Shown here: one piece after another, positions 27,001 through 35,554 of the stretch | How the letters are laid out: the number at the start of each line of letters is the position of its first letter | Position numbering within the stretch: the stretch's first letter is position 1 | Assembly (NCBI RefSeq): GCF_014695725.1 | Contig: NZ_JACJOU010000013.1 | Location: 1-64,000 of the forward strand | Length of the DNA stretch: 64,000 nt | Direction of reading: 5' to 3' | Source of the DNA: Microcoleus sp. FACHB-672 | GTDB taxonomy: Bacteria > Cyanobacteriota > Cyanobacteriia > Cyanobacteriales > Oscillatoriaceae | Notes under the pieces: generated by a model | What the model was told of the DNA's origin: nothing | The model's database searches: none | What the model saw: only the letters and a program-made list of their open reading frames with translations | Translations under genes and position numbers: made by a program

Positions 27001-29506
27001 CGGCTTGATTGCTTTGCAACTACTAGAGCAATTCGACGCCAAAGAACTCAAGGCTAAAGTTTACAACCTATTTAATGCCAATATTAGAAGCTGGACAGAA
27101 CACGCAAAAAACAGTGTAGCTTCCTTCCAAGAAGGCGTTCAAAGCGGACTGGAAACTGGAGATATCGAATGGGGCGGATATTGTATTGGTAACTATTGCG
27201 GGTACTTATTCTTCACTGAAAAAAGCTTAGAGTCTGCCGTACGACAACAAGCGCCTTACATTGATTTGGCCATAAAAATTAAGCAAGAAATTCCCATTCA
27301 CTTTTCGAGTGTGTGGCGACAATTAGGGCTAAACTTTCAAGGCAGAGCAGCCGATAAATATTTGTTAATTGGCGAAAGTTTTGATGAAGCTCAAATGTTA
27401 CCCCGTTTAATTGAAGCGAAAACCGGAACTGTTTTATTTGTGTTTTATGTTGCTAAAACGATTCTTTTATATCAGTTTAGAGATTTTGAAGCTGCCATAA
27501 AATCAGCATCCTTGGCGGCTGAACAAGCCGGCTCTGCATTTGGTTTTATGCAGGTTGCCGTCCTTAACTGCTACCACTCTCTGGCGCTCCTCGCTCATTA
27601 TCCCCAAGCCAACCCCAGCGAACAGCAACAATTCGTAGAGCAAGTAGAAACCAACCAAAAACAGATGAAAATCTGGGCGCAGCACGCTCCCGCCAACTTC
27701 CAACACAAGTACGATCTAGTAGAAGCAGAAAAAGCACGGGTTTTAGGCGAATCTTTAAGGGCGATGGAATTTTATGACAGCTCCATAAAAGCAGCCAAAA
27801 ACCAAGGCTATGTTCAAGAAGAAGCGATGGCAAATGAACTGGCGGCGCAGTTTTATTTTGAGTGTGATAAAGAAAAGATCGCTCAAGCTTATTTAACTGA
27901 AGCTTACTACTGCTATATTCGCTGGGGAGCTGTAGCAAAAGCAAAAGATTTGGCTTCAAGATATCCAGGTTTCTTCGCTCGCCTACTTGCTAGAGTAACT
28001 AACAATCTTGAAGTGACGCGGACGACAACCTCGACAACGGGAACAGTTTCAGCAGCATTAGATTTGGCAGCGGTGATGAAAGCTTCGCTTGCTATTTCTT
28101 CGGAAATTGTTCTTGACCGGCTGCTCGAAAAGTTAATGCACATTGTGGTTGAGAATGCCGGTGCGCGAAAAGGATTTCTCCTGCTTAAAGAAGCAGAAAA
28201 ATTGGTGGTGGTTGCAGAAAAAAATGTGGCCAACCACACTTGTTCCGTGCTGCACGCGATTCCCATAGAAGCGGTTGAAGATTTGCCCCTTTCGATGATT
28301 AATTATATCGAAAGAACCCAAAAAACAGTGGTTGTAGATGCAGCGACAACCGAAAGTTTATTTATAACCGATCCCTACATTTTGAAAAACCAACCTAAGT
28401 CTATCTTAGGGTTGCCCATTCTTCATCAAGGAAAGTTAACCGGCATTCTTTATTTGGAGAATGACTTGACGGCGGGAACCTTTACCCCAGAACGCTTAGA
28501 AGTTCTGAAAGTTTTGACTTCTCAAGTTGCGATTTCGATTGAAAATGCTCATCTATACACAAATTTACAAGTGTATTCCCAAGAGCTAGAAGTCAAAAAT
28601 ACTGCCTTGAGTGAAAAAACCCAAGAACTTCAACAAGCGTTTCACAAGCTGCAACAAACTCAAAGTCAACTGGTTCAAACCGAAAAAATCTCAAGTTTGG
28701 GGCAACTGGTTGCAGGAATCGCGCATGAAGTGAATAACCCCGTTAGCTTCATCACCGGCAACCTGCATCACGCTAGCAGTTATGTACAGGATTTGCTCAA
28801 ATTCCTGAATTTATACCAGGAACACTTCCCGAATCCCCCGGCTGAAATTCAAGAGGAAGCAGAAGCGCTAGATATTGATTACTTAATTGAAGATTTGCCT
28901 AAAATGCTTTCTTCGATGCAGGTAGGAACTGATCGCATTCGAGAAATCATGCAGTCGTTACGCAATTTCTCACGAGTGGATGAGCAAGCGAAAAAGCCGG
29001 CAGACATTCATCAGGGTATTGACAGCACACTGATGATTCTGCAACATCGCCTGAAAGCAAAAGCAGAACGTCCGGCAATTCTTCTGGTGAAAGAATATGG
29101 GGATGTGCCTCAGATAGAATGTTATGCCGGCCAGCTTAACCAAGTGTTTATGAACATTTTGGCAAACGCAATTGATGCTTTAGATGAGAGCAACCGGCAT
29201 CGTTCTTACAAGGAAATTGAACAAAATCCCAATCGCATCAAAATTCGCACAGAACTCAGCGCCGGCTGGCTGGTGATTCGGATTTCTGATAATGGGCCAG
29301 GGATGCCTGAAGACGCTAAGCAACGTCTGTTTGATCCTTTCTTCACGACAAAGCCGGTGGGTAAAGGCACTGGATTAGGATTATCGATTAGTTACCAAAT
29401 TGTGGTTGAAAAACACGGAGGAAAATTGAGCTGTGTCTCAGCACCCGGAGAGGGAACAGAGTTTATTCTTGAGGTGCCGGCTGTTTATTCAAGTGATGCC
29501 GATTAA
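24044..29506 (+). CDS. Multi-domain Ser/Thr kinase - AAA ATPase - GAF - histidine kinase
   Basis: A signalling protein of about 1820 residues; I take the ATG at 24044 rather than the TTG at 24002. Domains in order: a Ser/Thr kinase (~10-275) with catalytic HKDIKPHN (~128) but DFS instead of DFG at ~149. Next is an AAA_16 predicted ATPase with Walker A GYSGIGKS (~351) and Walker B LVLFLDDLQWAD, then a long TPR-like helical region (~750-1350). A GAF domain follows (~1370-1530), then a HisKA segment with AHEVNNP and a HATPase domain with NANAIDAL-like N box, DNGPGMP and GKGTGLGLS. This architecture is common in filamentous cyanobacteria; none of its inputs are known here. No response-regulator gene is adjacent. 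A stem-loop terminator follows 31 bases after the stop. Confidence 0.93.
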   Translation: MNITLTGYQLKALPLHEGEKTMIFRGIKQLDQTSVIVKILKAQYPTLEEITQLRHEYKISQSLNKEEIVRPIALENYNNGLALILEDFGGESLKEFISHEKIDLAQFLLIAIQLASALAALHQNQIIHKDIKPHNIIINPKTKKVKITDFSISSRLSRETQNLSNPNLIEGTLAYMSPEQTGRMNRSIDYRTDFYSLGVTFYEMLTGSLPFPSTDPLELVHCHIAKQPIPLHAVETLDETPTFPEIFGAVSDIVMKLLAKNAEDRYQSAQGLKVDLEECLIHLQKTGKIQNFTPGKRDKSGKFYIPQKLYGREAEVVTLMDAFDRISGKQANKNSKEELGDLRSEMMLVSGYSGIGKSCLVQEVHKPILAARGYFIAGKFDQFKRNIPYAALIQAFAELIRQLLTESSDRISIWKEKLENALGANGQVIVDVIPEVELIVGHQPAVPQMGPAESQNRFNRVFKQFIHVFTRKEHPLVLFLDDLQWADSASLKLIHLLIADPDSQYLLMIGAYRDNEVSSTHPLILTLDEIKSGGAIVNNITLQPLAFPHVQELVADTLHEKERSKELAELVFNKTGGNPFFLTQLLQTFHAEKLVHFDFFEGRWLWNIEQIQAIGITDYNIVELVARNIQKLPEKTQHLLKLAACIGNSFSLDVLAIVNEQSVLTTADELWDALQAGLILPLSNAYKIPLFFDETHRGALVFEDIRVSYKFLHDRVQQAAYSLIAEDQKKATHLKIGQLLLQKTAKFSLEENIFDIVNQLNIGLELITSETEKEQLANLNLIAGTKAKAAAAYEAAVRYLTVGLKLLPANSWQDHYDLALSLHLEAVEAEYLNINFNKAATLVAVAGEQVTSLLDKVKVYELQMQVYIAQLEMIKAVDTGLQVLESLGVYLLTLSSEDSLVVELPELAELENIPAMTDPHKLAAMRILKLLCTPVFQAKPEIFLQVILTMINLCIEHGNSALSAFAYGFYGLLLSGLGKLDAGYQAGLIALQLLEQFDAKELKAKVYNLFNANIRSWTEHAKNSVASFQEGVQSGLETGDIEWGGYCIGNYCGYLFFTEKSLESAVRQQAPYIDLAIKIKQEIPIHFSSVWRQLGLNFQGRAADKYLLIGESFDEAQMLPRLIEAKTGTVLFVFYVAKTILLYQFRDFEAAIKSASLAAEQAGSAFGFMQVAVLNCYHSLALLAHYPQANPSEQQQFVEQVETNQKQMKIWAQHAPANFQHKYDLVEAEKARVLGESLRAMEFYDSSIKAAKNQGYVQEEAMANELAAQFYFECDKEKIAQAYLTEAYYCYIRWGAVAKAKDLASRYPGFFARLLARVTNNLEVTRTTTSTTGTVSAALDLAAVMKASLAISSEIVLDRLLEKLMHIVVENAGARKGFLLLKEAEKLVVVAEKNVANHTCSVLHAIPIEAVEDLPLSMINYIERTQKTVVVDAATTESLFITDPYILKNQPKSILGLPILHQGKLTGILYLENDLTAGTFTPERLEVLKVLTSQVAISIENAHLYTNLQVYSQELEVKNTALSEKTQELQQAFHKLQQTQSQLVQTEKISSLGQLVAGIAHEVNNPVSFITGNLHHASSYVQDLLKFLNLYQEHFPNPPAEIQEEAEALDIDYLIEDLPKMLSSMQVGTDRIREIMQSLRNFSRVDEQAKKPADIHQGIDSTLMILQHRLKAKAERPAILLVKEYGDVPQIECYAGQLNQVFMNILANAIDALDESNRHRSYKEIEQNPNRIKIRTELSAGWLVIRISDNGPGMPEDAKQRLFDPFFTTKPVGKGTGLGLSISYQIVVEKHGGKLSCVSAPGEGTEFILEVPAVYSSDAD

Positions 29507-29537
29507 ACGCTGCAAACTTTTTGCTTTGCTGCTCATA

Positions 29538-29572
29538 AAATTGGGGCAACCTGAATTAGATTGCCCCAATTT
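29538..29572 (+). terminator. Stem-loop terminator of the hybrid kinase gene
   Basis: A perfect 12-bp stem (29538-29549 with 29561-29572) with an 11-base loop. The arms read AAATTGGGGCAA and TTGCCCCAATTT. The arm ends in T residues, but no long T-run follows. Confidence 0.7.
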
Positions 29573-29805
29573 ACTCACTTTATGAAGAAAGCAGATATAA
29601 CGGTTCTCAATTTGATGCAAGGCTGGGAGAAGGCAGAAAGACCTTGGGGGGCTTCCCCCCAAACCCCCCATTGGGTGACGGTTGCGTCCCCCAAACCCCC
29701 TCCAAAAGGGTTGATTTGCTGAGCGTCAAAACCCTAGAACTTGTCAGGATTTACTCAATATTTCTTCCCCTGAATCTAATCGAGGTTGAAATAGATCCGT
29801 CTTTC

Positions 29806-29835
29806 ATCTGCGTTTATCTGCGTTTATCTGCGTTT
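29806..29835. repeat. Three tandem copies of ATCTGCGTTT
   Basis: ATCTGCGTTT is repeated perfectly at 29806, 29816 and 29826 and followed by AAAAAT, just beyond the pepA stop. This is the clearest copy of the dispersed 10-bp-period repeat family also found at 20021 and 21363. Confidence 0.8.
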
Positions 29836-29846
29836 AAAAATCCCCA

Positions 29847-31325
29847 TCAAGCGTCACCTAACACCCAATTCACAAGCGTGCGGACTGGGAAGCCGGTGGC
29901 TCCGACACTGTTATAACCGCTTTCTTTATCCGTCCAAACAGGACCCGCAATATCTAGGTGAACCCAAGGCGTTTCTTTAACAAATTGCTTCAGAAACAAA
30001 GCAGCCGTAATTGAACCACCGGGACGCGGGCCGGTATTTTTCATATCCGCGAGCGGAGATTTTAAGCCTTCAAAATATTTCTCTTCCAAAGGCATCCGCC
30101 AGAATTTTTCACCGGCCATTTCCGATGCTTTTAGCAGTTGATTTGCCACGGTATCATCAGGACTCCATAAGCCGGCAATATCATCGCCCAATGCGATAAT
30201 GCACGCGCCGGTTAGGGTTGCCAAATCTACAATTGCGTCAACTCCCAGTTTTTCAGCAAACACTAAGGCATCTGCCAGGGTCAAACGCCCCTCAGCATCC
30301 GTGTTGTTAATTTCAATTGTTTTGCCGTTTGAAGCCGTGAGGATGTCGCCAGGGCGCATGGCGTGACCGCTAATCATATTTTCAGTTACGGCTGAGATGA
30401 AGTGAACTTCCACATCTGGCTTCAGCAGTGCGATCGCTTTAGCTGCACCCAGAGTAGCACCGGCACCCGCCATGTCTACTTTCATCATCTCCACACCGCT
30501 GCCGGCGACTTTGATGTTCAAACCGCCAGAGTCAAAGGTCAAACCCTTGCCCACAATTGCCAGTTTGCGGCGTGGTGTCCCTTCTGGTTTGTAGGTGAGG
30601 TGGAGGAACTTGGGCGGCAGATCGGAGGCTAGAGCAACGCCTAAAAAGGCTCCCATGCCGAGTTCTTCACAGGCTTCTCGTTCAAGGATTTCAATCTCTA
30701 AGCCATGTTCAGAGGCAATTGCTTGGGCGGCTTCTGCCATTGTTACTGGCGTTACCGAATTCGCCGGCGCTGCAACGAGTTGGCGTGCGAGCATCACACC
30801 GGCACAAATTTGCTGAGCACGGGTGATGGAGGCTTCTGTGCCGGCTAAGCCCAGCAAATCAATCTGTTCTAGTTTTAGCCCTTTATTTTCAGTCTCAGAT
30901 TTGAAGCGATTATCCTGATATAGAGCCAGTTCTACGCCTTCCACAATCGCCTCTGCTGTGGCATCCGGTGCCTCATGCCACACCGGCAACGCTAACGCCA
31001 GAGTTTTGCACTTTTCTTTATTTGCCAATCGCGCGGCGGCAGCGGCAGCCCGACGCCAGCTGTCTAATTTCAGGGCGTCTGCTTTGCCCAAACCGACTAC
31101 AATGATTTTGCGAATGGGGCTGCCGGTGCCCACGCGAGTCACGGCGCTGCTGCCGTCTTTTCCCTTAAATTCGCTTTCTTCAATCAGTTCTTTCAAGGTG
31201 CCGGCTAGCTTTTCATCGAGTTGCGCCAAATTGCCGGTTAATTCGACGGCGTCCTCAAACAATCCGATCGCTAGGGCATCCCCTGACCAATCCAAGAAGC
31301 TAAGTTCAATCGCTCGAAAATCCAT
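29847..31325 (-). CDS. pepA: Leucyl aminopeptidase (M17 family)
   Basis: A cytosolic metallo-aminopeptidase of 492 residues from the ATG at 31325; an upstream in-frame start at 31382 would add 19 residues that lack conservation. The C-terminal catalytic half carries [11 protein letters not shown] and the M17 signature [14 protein letters not shown]. It binds two metal ions through Lys, Asp and Glu residues in these segments and removes N-terminal amino acids, feeding peptide turnover and Cys-Gly cleavage. Length and motifs are complete. It stands alone on the minus strand. Confidence 0.95.
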   Translation of the reverse strand: MDFRAIELSFLDWSGDALAIGLFEDAVELTGNLAQLDEKLAGTLKELIEESEFKGKDGSSAVTRVGTGSPIRKIIVVGLGKADALKLDSWRRAAAAAARLANKEKCKTLALALPVWHEAPDATAEAIVEGVELALYQDNRFKSETENKGLKLEQIDLLGLAGTEASITRAQQICAGVMLARQLVAAPANSVTPVTMAEAAQAIASEHGLEIEILEREACEELGMGAFLGVALASDLPPKFLHLTYKPEGTPRRKLAIVGKGLTFDSGGLNIKVAGSGVEMMKVDMAGAGATLGAAKAIALLKPDVEVHFISAVTENMISGHAMRPGDILTASNGKTIEINNTDAEGRLTLADALVFAEKLGVDAIVDLATLTGACIIALGDDIAGLWSPDDTVANQLLKASEMAGEKFWRMPLEEKYFEGLKSPLADMKNTGPRPGGSITAALFLKQFVKETPWVHLDIAGPVWTDKESGYNSVGATGFPVRTLVNWVLGDA

Positions 31326-32133
31326 TCTGCGTTCTACCTTTTGATTACTTATACCATTACTACTATGGCAAAACTTCTTCAATTTTATAATTAAAACGTC
31401 CGGGCTGTTTAAGCCGACTCGGCCAAAGTCACTGTGCCGAAATCTCTGGCCGCTCCTGCGGGTTAGCCTGCATAATGGTTATGAAACTGTTGCTTTTACA
31501 TTCTTTTATACCAAGTCTATTTTAACTTGTAAATATTGAATTTTTTTGATTTAAAAAAGGTTATTGTAAAAAAGCCTTATGGCAAAACTATTATCTATTT
31601 TTTAGCAGAAGTAGACGAATTGAGTTGAAATTTTAATCTTTTAATTTGAATTTAATATATTATCAATAATCTGATATTTGTCAAAAATTGAGTGTATTCT
31701 TCAGGCTGGTTAGCGAAATAAAATTGCATTGGGAAGCCGAATTCGCTGATATTTCGATTTTGCCTGACTCGGAGGGTTAGCGAATGTGGATTAACGATGA
31801 CATCAATAAAATCCTGAATCTCAGTTCTCGCGCCATCTCCAATGAGTTTAACCGGCAGTTAAGGTGTTGTGGTTGACAAACCTGAGATAACTTCTGGGCC
31901 AACTAAACGTTTGCATTTGTTTATGATTTGAGTCACTATTTATAAAAATAAAAGTTAATATGTCAGGAGCCAGCGCTTAGCTCATCAAAGTGAGAGTCAA
32001 AAGTCAGGAGTCGCAGGGGCGATTGCCCAAAAAGCCCGCTCAGGCTTCGCCCGGATAGGAGTGAAGTCCCAACTCAAAACTCTTGCAGGCTCAAACCTCA
32101 AAACTCAAAACTCTTGAAGGCTTAACCTCATCC
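31326..32133. other. Intergenic region, AT-rich, no gene recognised
   Basis: About 800 bases between the divergent pepA and lytic transglycosylase genes. No convincing ORF or RNA was found. Near the right end, a short direct repeat containing CTCAAAACTCTTG occurs twice, around 32074 and 32104, just upstream of the transglycosylase ATG. A CAGGCTTCGCCCGG element at about 32041 resembles debris of dispersed repeats. Confidence 0.5.
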
Positions 32134-34317
32134 ATGTTCAAGCAACGACGCAAACCCAATGTTTCTGTGGCGATCGGGACAGGAATCTGTGTTCTGGTAC
32201 TCGGAATTAGCTTGCCAGTAATAATATGGAACGGAGTCGGGATGTTCCAAAACCAGCTGAAGCAGGTGGATGTCCAAGACCCGAAATCGGAAGTGTTGCC
32301 GCTGGCACTGTTATCACCGGAAAAACGGGCGTCAAAGCTGGAGACGCTGGCGCAGGAGCCAAAATCACAAGATCGCAACCGCGCTCGTTATCTTCTTGCC
32401 AGCGATCTGATTGGGCAGCAGCAGGGAGCTGAGGCGCTGAAATGGTTGGAAGATTTGGAGAAAGATTATCCGCTTCTCGCCGGCCATATTGCTGTGCAAC
32501 GTGCCCGCGCTTATGAAGTCGCTGGGGATGCCGGTAAAGCTGAGGAGGCTTGGAAAGAAGTTCTCAAGCGCTATGGTAAAGATCCGGTGGCGGCTGAAGC
32601 TTTGTTTGCCTTGGGCAAAAAGGACAGCAAATATTGGGATCGAGCCATTGAGGAATTTCCTAAACACCCCCGCACAATAGAAATTGCCAGCCTCCGGTTG
32701 CAGAAAAATCCTAATCAGCAGGAGATGCTGATGGTACTGGCGAAACACGGCCTTTACCACCGGGATATTATTTCCGTGTTAGACCGGCTCGACAGTAAGT
32801 TTGGGGAAAAACTGACGGAAGAAGAGTGGGAAGCCGTTGCTTTCGGTTATTGGGAAAAGCAGGCGTATGGGAAAGCCGGCCCTGCCTATGCTAAAGCCAC
32901 CCGCACCCCGCGCAACGCATACCGTGCCGGTCGAGGTTTGCAGCTAGGGGAAAAACAAGACTCCGCTGCCAGTGCTTATAAAAAGCTATTGCGAGAATTT
33001 CCGGAAGCTGAAGAAACTGCCACAGGACTCCTGCGCTTGCAACAGTTAGTCAGTCCTAAACAGGCAATTGACTATCTTGATGCAGTGGTCAAGCGGTTTC
33101 CAGAAAAAGCACCGGACGCTCTATTAGAAAAAGCAAAAGTTCTAGACAGCCGGAAAAATGCCAAAGCAGCGGAAGAAGTGCGTCAAAAACTTCTGAGCGA
33201 ACACAGCAAATCTAACGCTGCTGCACAGTTGCGCTGGACTCAGGCTCAGCAACGAGCCGGTGTGAGCGATGTGCAAAGAGCTTGGGAATTCGCGCAGCAA
33301 ATTATTACTGAAAATCCTGACAGTGAGCAAGCACCAGAGGCAGGTTTCTGGGCCGGCAAATGGGCGAAGATTTTAGGAAAAGATGCCGAAGCTAAGCAAG
33401 CCTTTGAGTGGGTACTTGCCAAGTCTCCAGAATCTTACTATGCTTGGCGTTCTGCGGTGCTGTTGGGTTGGGATGTGGGCGACTTCACAACCGTGAGAGA
33501 TCGCACACCGCTGGTACTGCAGCCAGAAGTGTTGCCCAATCTGCCGGCAGGTTCTGATGTGTTAAAAGAACTCTACCAACTCGGTCAAGGCGCAGAAGCT
33601 TGGAAACTTTGGCAGGGAGAATTTAAAAAACCGATGGAGCCAACGGTTGCAGAACAGTTTACAGATGGTTTGATGCGGCTGGCAGTTGGCGATAATTTAG
33701 AAGCAATTTACATGGTGGCCAGTTTAGATCAGCGAGAGAAACCTGAAGAGAAACTGCAATACCAAACTCTCAAACAAGAACGCGCTTACTGGCACGCTCT
33801 TTATCCATTTCCATTTTTGGATAGTATTGTTAACTGGTCTGAAGATCGCAAGCTCAATTCCCTACTTGTAACCAGCTTGATTCGGCAGGAATCGCGTTTT
33901 ATGCCGGCAATTAAATCGGGTGTTGGTGCAGTTGGGTTAATGCAGGTGATGCCAGAAACCGGCGCTGAAGTCGCTAAAACTTTTGGTGTTAAGCAATACA
34001 AACTAGACAATCCAGATGACAACATTCAGCTAGGGACTGGCTATTTAGATTTCACGCACCGCGAATATAAAAATAACTCCTTGTTAGCTGTCGCGAGTTA
34101 CAATGCCGGCCCTAGTAATGTAGCCGATTGGGTTGCTAAAAATGGTTTCAGCGATCCCGATACCTTTGTAGAAAAAATTCCTTTCGAGGAAACTCAAACC
34201 TACGTCAAATCTGTTTTTGGCAATTACTGGAATTACCTAAGACTCTACAATCCAGAACTAAGCCAACGCTTAGCCCAGCACTCAGAATCGATGCAAACTG
34301 CATCGAAAAAGGAGTAA
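32134..34317 (+). CDS. Soluble-type lytic murein transglycosylase (Slt70-like, TPR + SLT domain)
   Basis: A periplasmic enzyme of about 727 residues that cleaves peptidoglycan glycan strands, forming 1,6-anhydro ends. I choose the ATG at 32134 (MFKQRRKPNVSV) over an upstream TTG at 32083. A membrane helix or uncleaved signal lies at ~11-32 (VAIGTGICVLVLGISLPVII). The middle 450 residues are helical TPR-like repeats, the superhelical U-domain of the Slt70 type. The C-terminal SLT domain has the catalytic Glu in LIRQESRF, then GAVGLMQVMPETG, and later SYNAGPSNV. The next gene on the same strand is a class D beta-lactamase. A stem-loop lies between them, so they may be separate transcripts. Confidence 0.94.
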   Translation: MFKQRRKPNVSVAIGTGICVLVLGISLPVIIWNGVGMFQNQLKQVDVQDPKSEVLPLALLSPEKRASKLETLAQEPKSQDRNRARYLLASDLIGQQQGAEALKWLEDLEKDYPLLAGHIAVQRARAYEVAGDAGKAEEAWKEVLKRYGKDPVAAEALFALGKKDSKYWDRAIEEFPKHPRTIEIASLRLQKNPNQQEMLMVLAKHGLYHRDIISVLDRLDSKFGEKLTEEEWEAVAFGYWEKQAYGKAGPAYAKATRTPRNAYRAGRGLQLGEKQDSAASAYKKLLREFPEAEETATGLLRLQQLVSPKQAIDYLDAVVKRFPEKAPDALLEKAKVLDSRKNAKAAEEVRQKLLSEHSKSNAAAQLRWTQAQQRAGVSDVQRAWEFAQQIITENPDSEQAPEAGFWAGKWAKILGKDAEAKQAFEWVLAKSPESYYAWRSAVLLGWDVGDFTTVRDRTPLVLQPEVLPNLPAGSDVLKELYQLGQGAEAWKLWQGEFKKPMEPTVAEQFTDGLMRLAVGDNLEAIYMVASLDQREKPEEKLQYQTLKQERAYWHALYPFPFLDSIVNWSEDRKLNSLLVTSLIRQESRFMPAIKSGVGAVGLMQVMPETGAEVAKTFGVKQYKLDNPDDNIQLGTGYLDFTHREYKNNSLLAVASYNAGPSNVADWVAKNGFSDPDTFVEKIPFEETQTYVKSVFGNYWNYLRLYNPELSQRLAQHSESMQTASKKE

Positions 34318-34346
34318 ATTGTTTGCACAAACCTTAAAAGCAAACA

Positions 34347-34393
34347 CAGATAGGGGTATGTTTACTTGTCTGCCGGTAGACATACCCTATCTG
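34347..34393 (+). terminator. Stem-loop after lytic transglycosylase gene
   Basis: The arms CAGATAGGGGTATG (34347-34360) and CATACCCTATCTG (34381-34393) pair with a single bulged base over a 20-base loop. It sits between two co-oriented genes and probably terminates or attenuates. Confidence 0.6.
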
Positions 34394-34456
34394 CTTATTA
34401 AGCTTATCTGCATTTATCTTTAGCTGATCACTCCCACTAACTCCTTCCATAAGGTT

Positions 34457-35326
34457 ATGAACCGAGTCTTTCGTTGGATCATTGTGGGCTTCATGGTGTC
34501 TGGCTGTAGTACAGTTGTCCTATTTCAGACTGTGAAATCCGGCTTAACGATGCCTAAGGCAGAACTTGAATCATCAGTTGCGAGTACAGTTGCCCAAACC
34601 ATCGATTTCAGCCGGCACTTTCGAGCATTGGGAGTTGAAGGATCGATTCTGATTTATGACTCAACGAACGATGTCACCTATCAACATAACCCCCAGCGCA
34701 ATGCAACTTCTTTCTTACCGGCCTCGACGTTTAAGATTCTCAATTCTCTGATTTCACTGGAAACCGGCGTTATTTCAGATGAAATATCTGTTCTCACCTG
34801 GGACGGTATTCAACGGCAGATTCCTGAATGGAACCGAGACTTAAATATGCGAGAGGCAATCAAACTGTCAGCCGTTTGGTTTTATCAGGTTCTAGCCCGT
34901 CGAGTGGGGCACGATCAGATGCAAAAATGGGTAGATCAAGTAGGATACGGCAACCAAAAAATCGGCAGCAAAGCTGATATCGATAAATTTTGGTTAGAGG
35001 GAGAACTCCGAATTACACCTGAACAGCAAATTCAATTTCTGCGCCGGCTCTACAAAAATGATTTACCTTTTTCGGAGCGATCTCTGTCTATCGTTAAAGA
35101 CATTTTAGTGATTGAGAAAACCCCAGATTACACGATTCGAGCAAAAACAGGCTGGGTCGGGTTTGGCAATAAAGACATTCCTCAAATCGGTTGGGTGGTT
35201 GGTTACTTAGAGAAAGGCAAGAACGTTTATTTCTTTGCTACCAACATCGATCCTCGCAATGAGGAAGACGGACCGAAGCGAATGGAACTAACGCGCCGCT
35301 GCTTCAAAGATTTAGGACTATTGTGA
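34457..35326 (+). CDS. Class D beta-lactamase (OXA-type), probable lipoprotein
   Basis: A 289-residue serine beta-lactamase. The N-terminus has a hydrophobic segment ending in VSGC (Cys17), a lipobox-like site, so it may be lipid-anchored. All class D motifs are present. They are the nucleophile S90-T-F-K93, S138-A-V140, Y164-G-N166, W179 (the Trp that supports the carboxylated Lys) and K230-T-G232. Family enzymes acylate and hydrolyse penicillins through the carboxylated lysine; some relatives are sensor domains, but no extra membrane signalling region is present here. It lies just behind a lytic transglycosylase, which hints at peptidoglycan stress or recycling. Actual resistance cannot be judged from sequence. 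Confidence 0.92.
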   Translation: MNRVFRWIIVGFMVSGCSTVVLFQTVKSGLTMPKAELESSVASTVAQTIDFSRHFRALGVEGSILIYDSTNDVTYQHNPQRNATSFLPASTFKILNSLISLETGVISDEISVLTWDGIQRQIPEWNRDLNMREAIKLSAVWFYQVLARRVGHDQMQKWVDQVGYGNQKIGSKADIDKFWLEGELRITPEQQIQFLRRLYKNDLPFSERSLSIVKDILVIEKTPDYTIRAKTGWVGFGNKDIPQIGWVVGYLEKGKNVYFFATNIDPRNEEDGPKRMELTRRCFKDLGLL

Positions 35327-35486
35327 ACCCTTAAGCAGCCGAAACAATGCCTCGATTGCTCAATTTATGCAATAAGTCGTCAGCGAATAAATTTAAAAAA
35401 TAACAATTATCTTTGTGCAATTAATTCAATTTTTATCCAATTCCTCTGCCCTTATACCACTTGCTTAATGTAGTCCTTTAAGTCAG

Positions 35487-35519
35487 TTCATCAGACACCC
35501 GTGAAGAATGTCTGATGAA
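35487..35519. terminator. Convergent stem-loop between beta-lactamase and histidine kinase genes
   Basis: A perfect 11-bp stem (35487-35497 with 35509-35519) over an 11-base loop, with arms TTCATCAGACA and TGTCTGATGAA. It lies between two converging genes and is likely a bidirectional terminator. Confidence 0.65.
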
Positions 35520-35554
35520 GAATTCTGTGAAATTAATTTAATGCGTCCTAGCTG

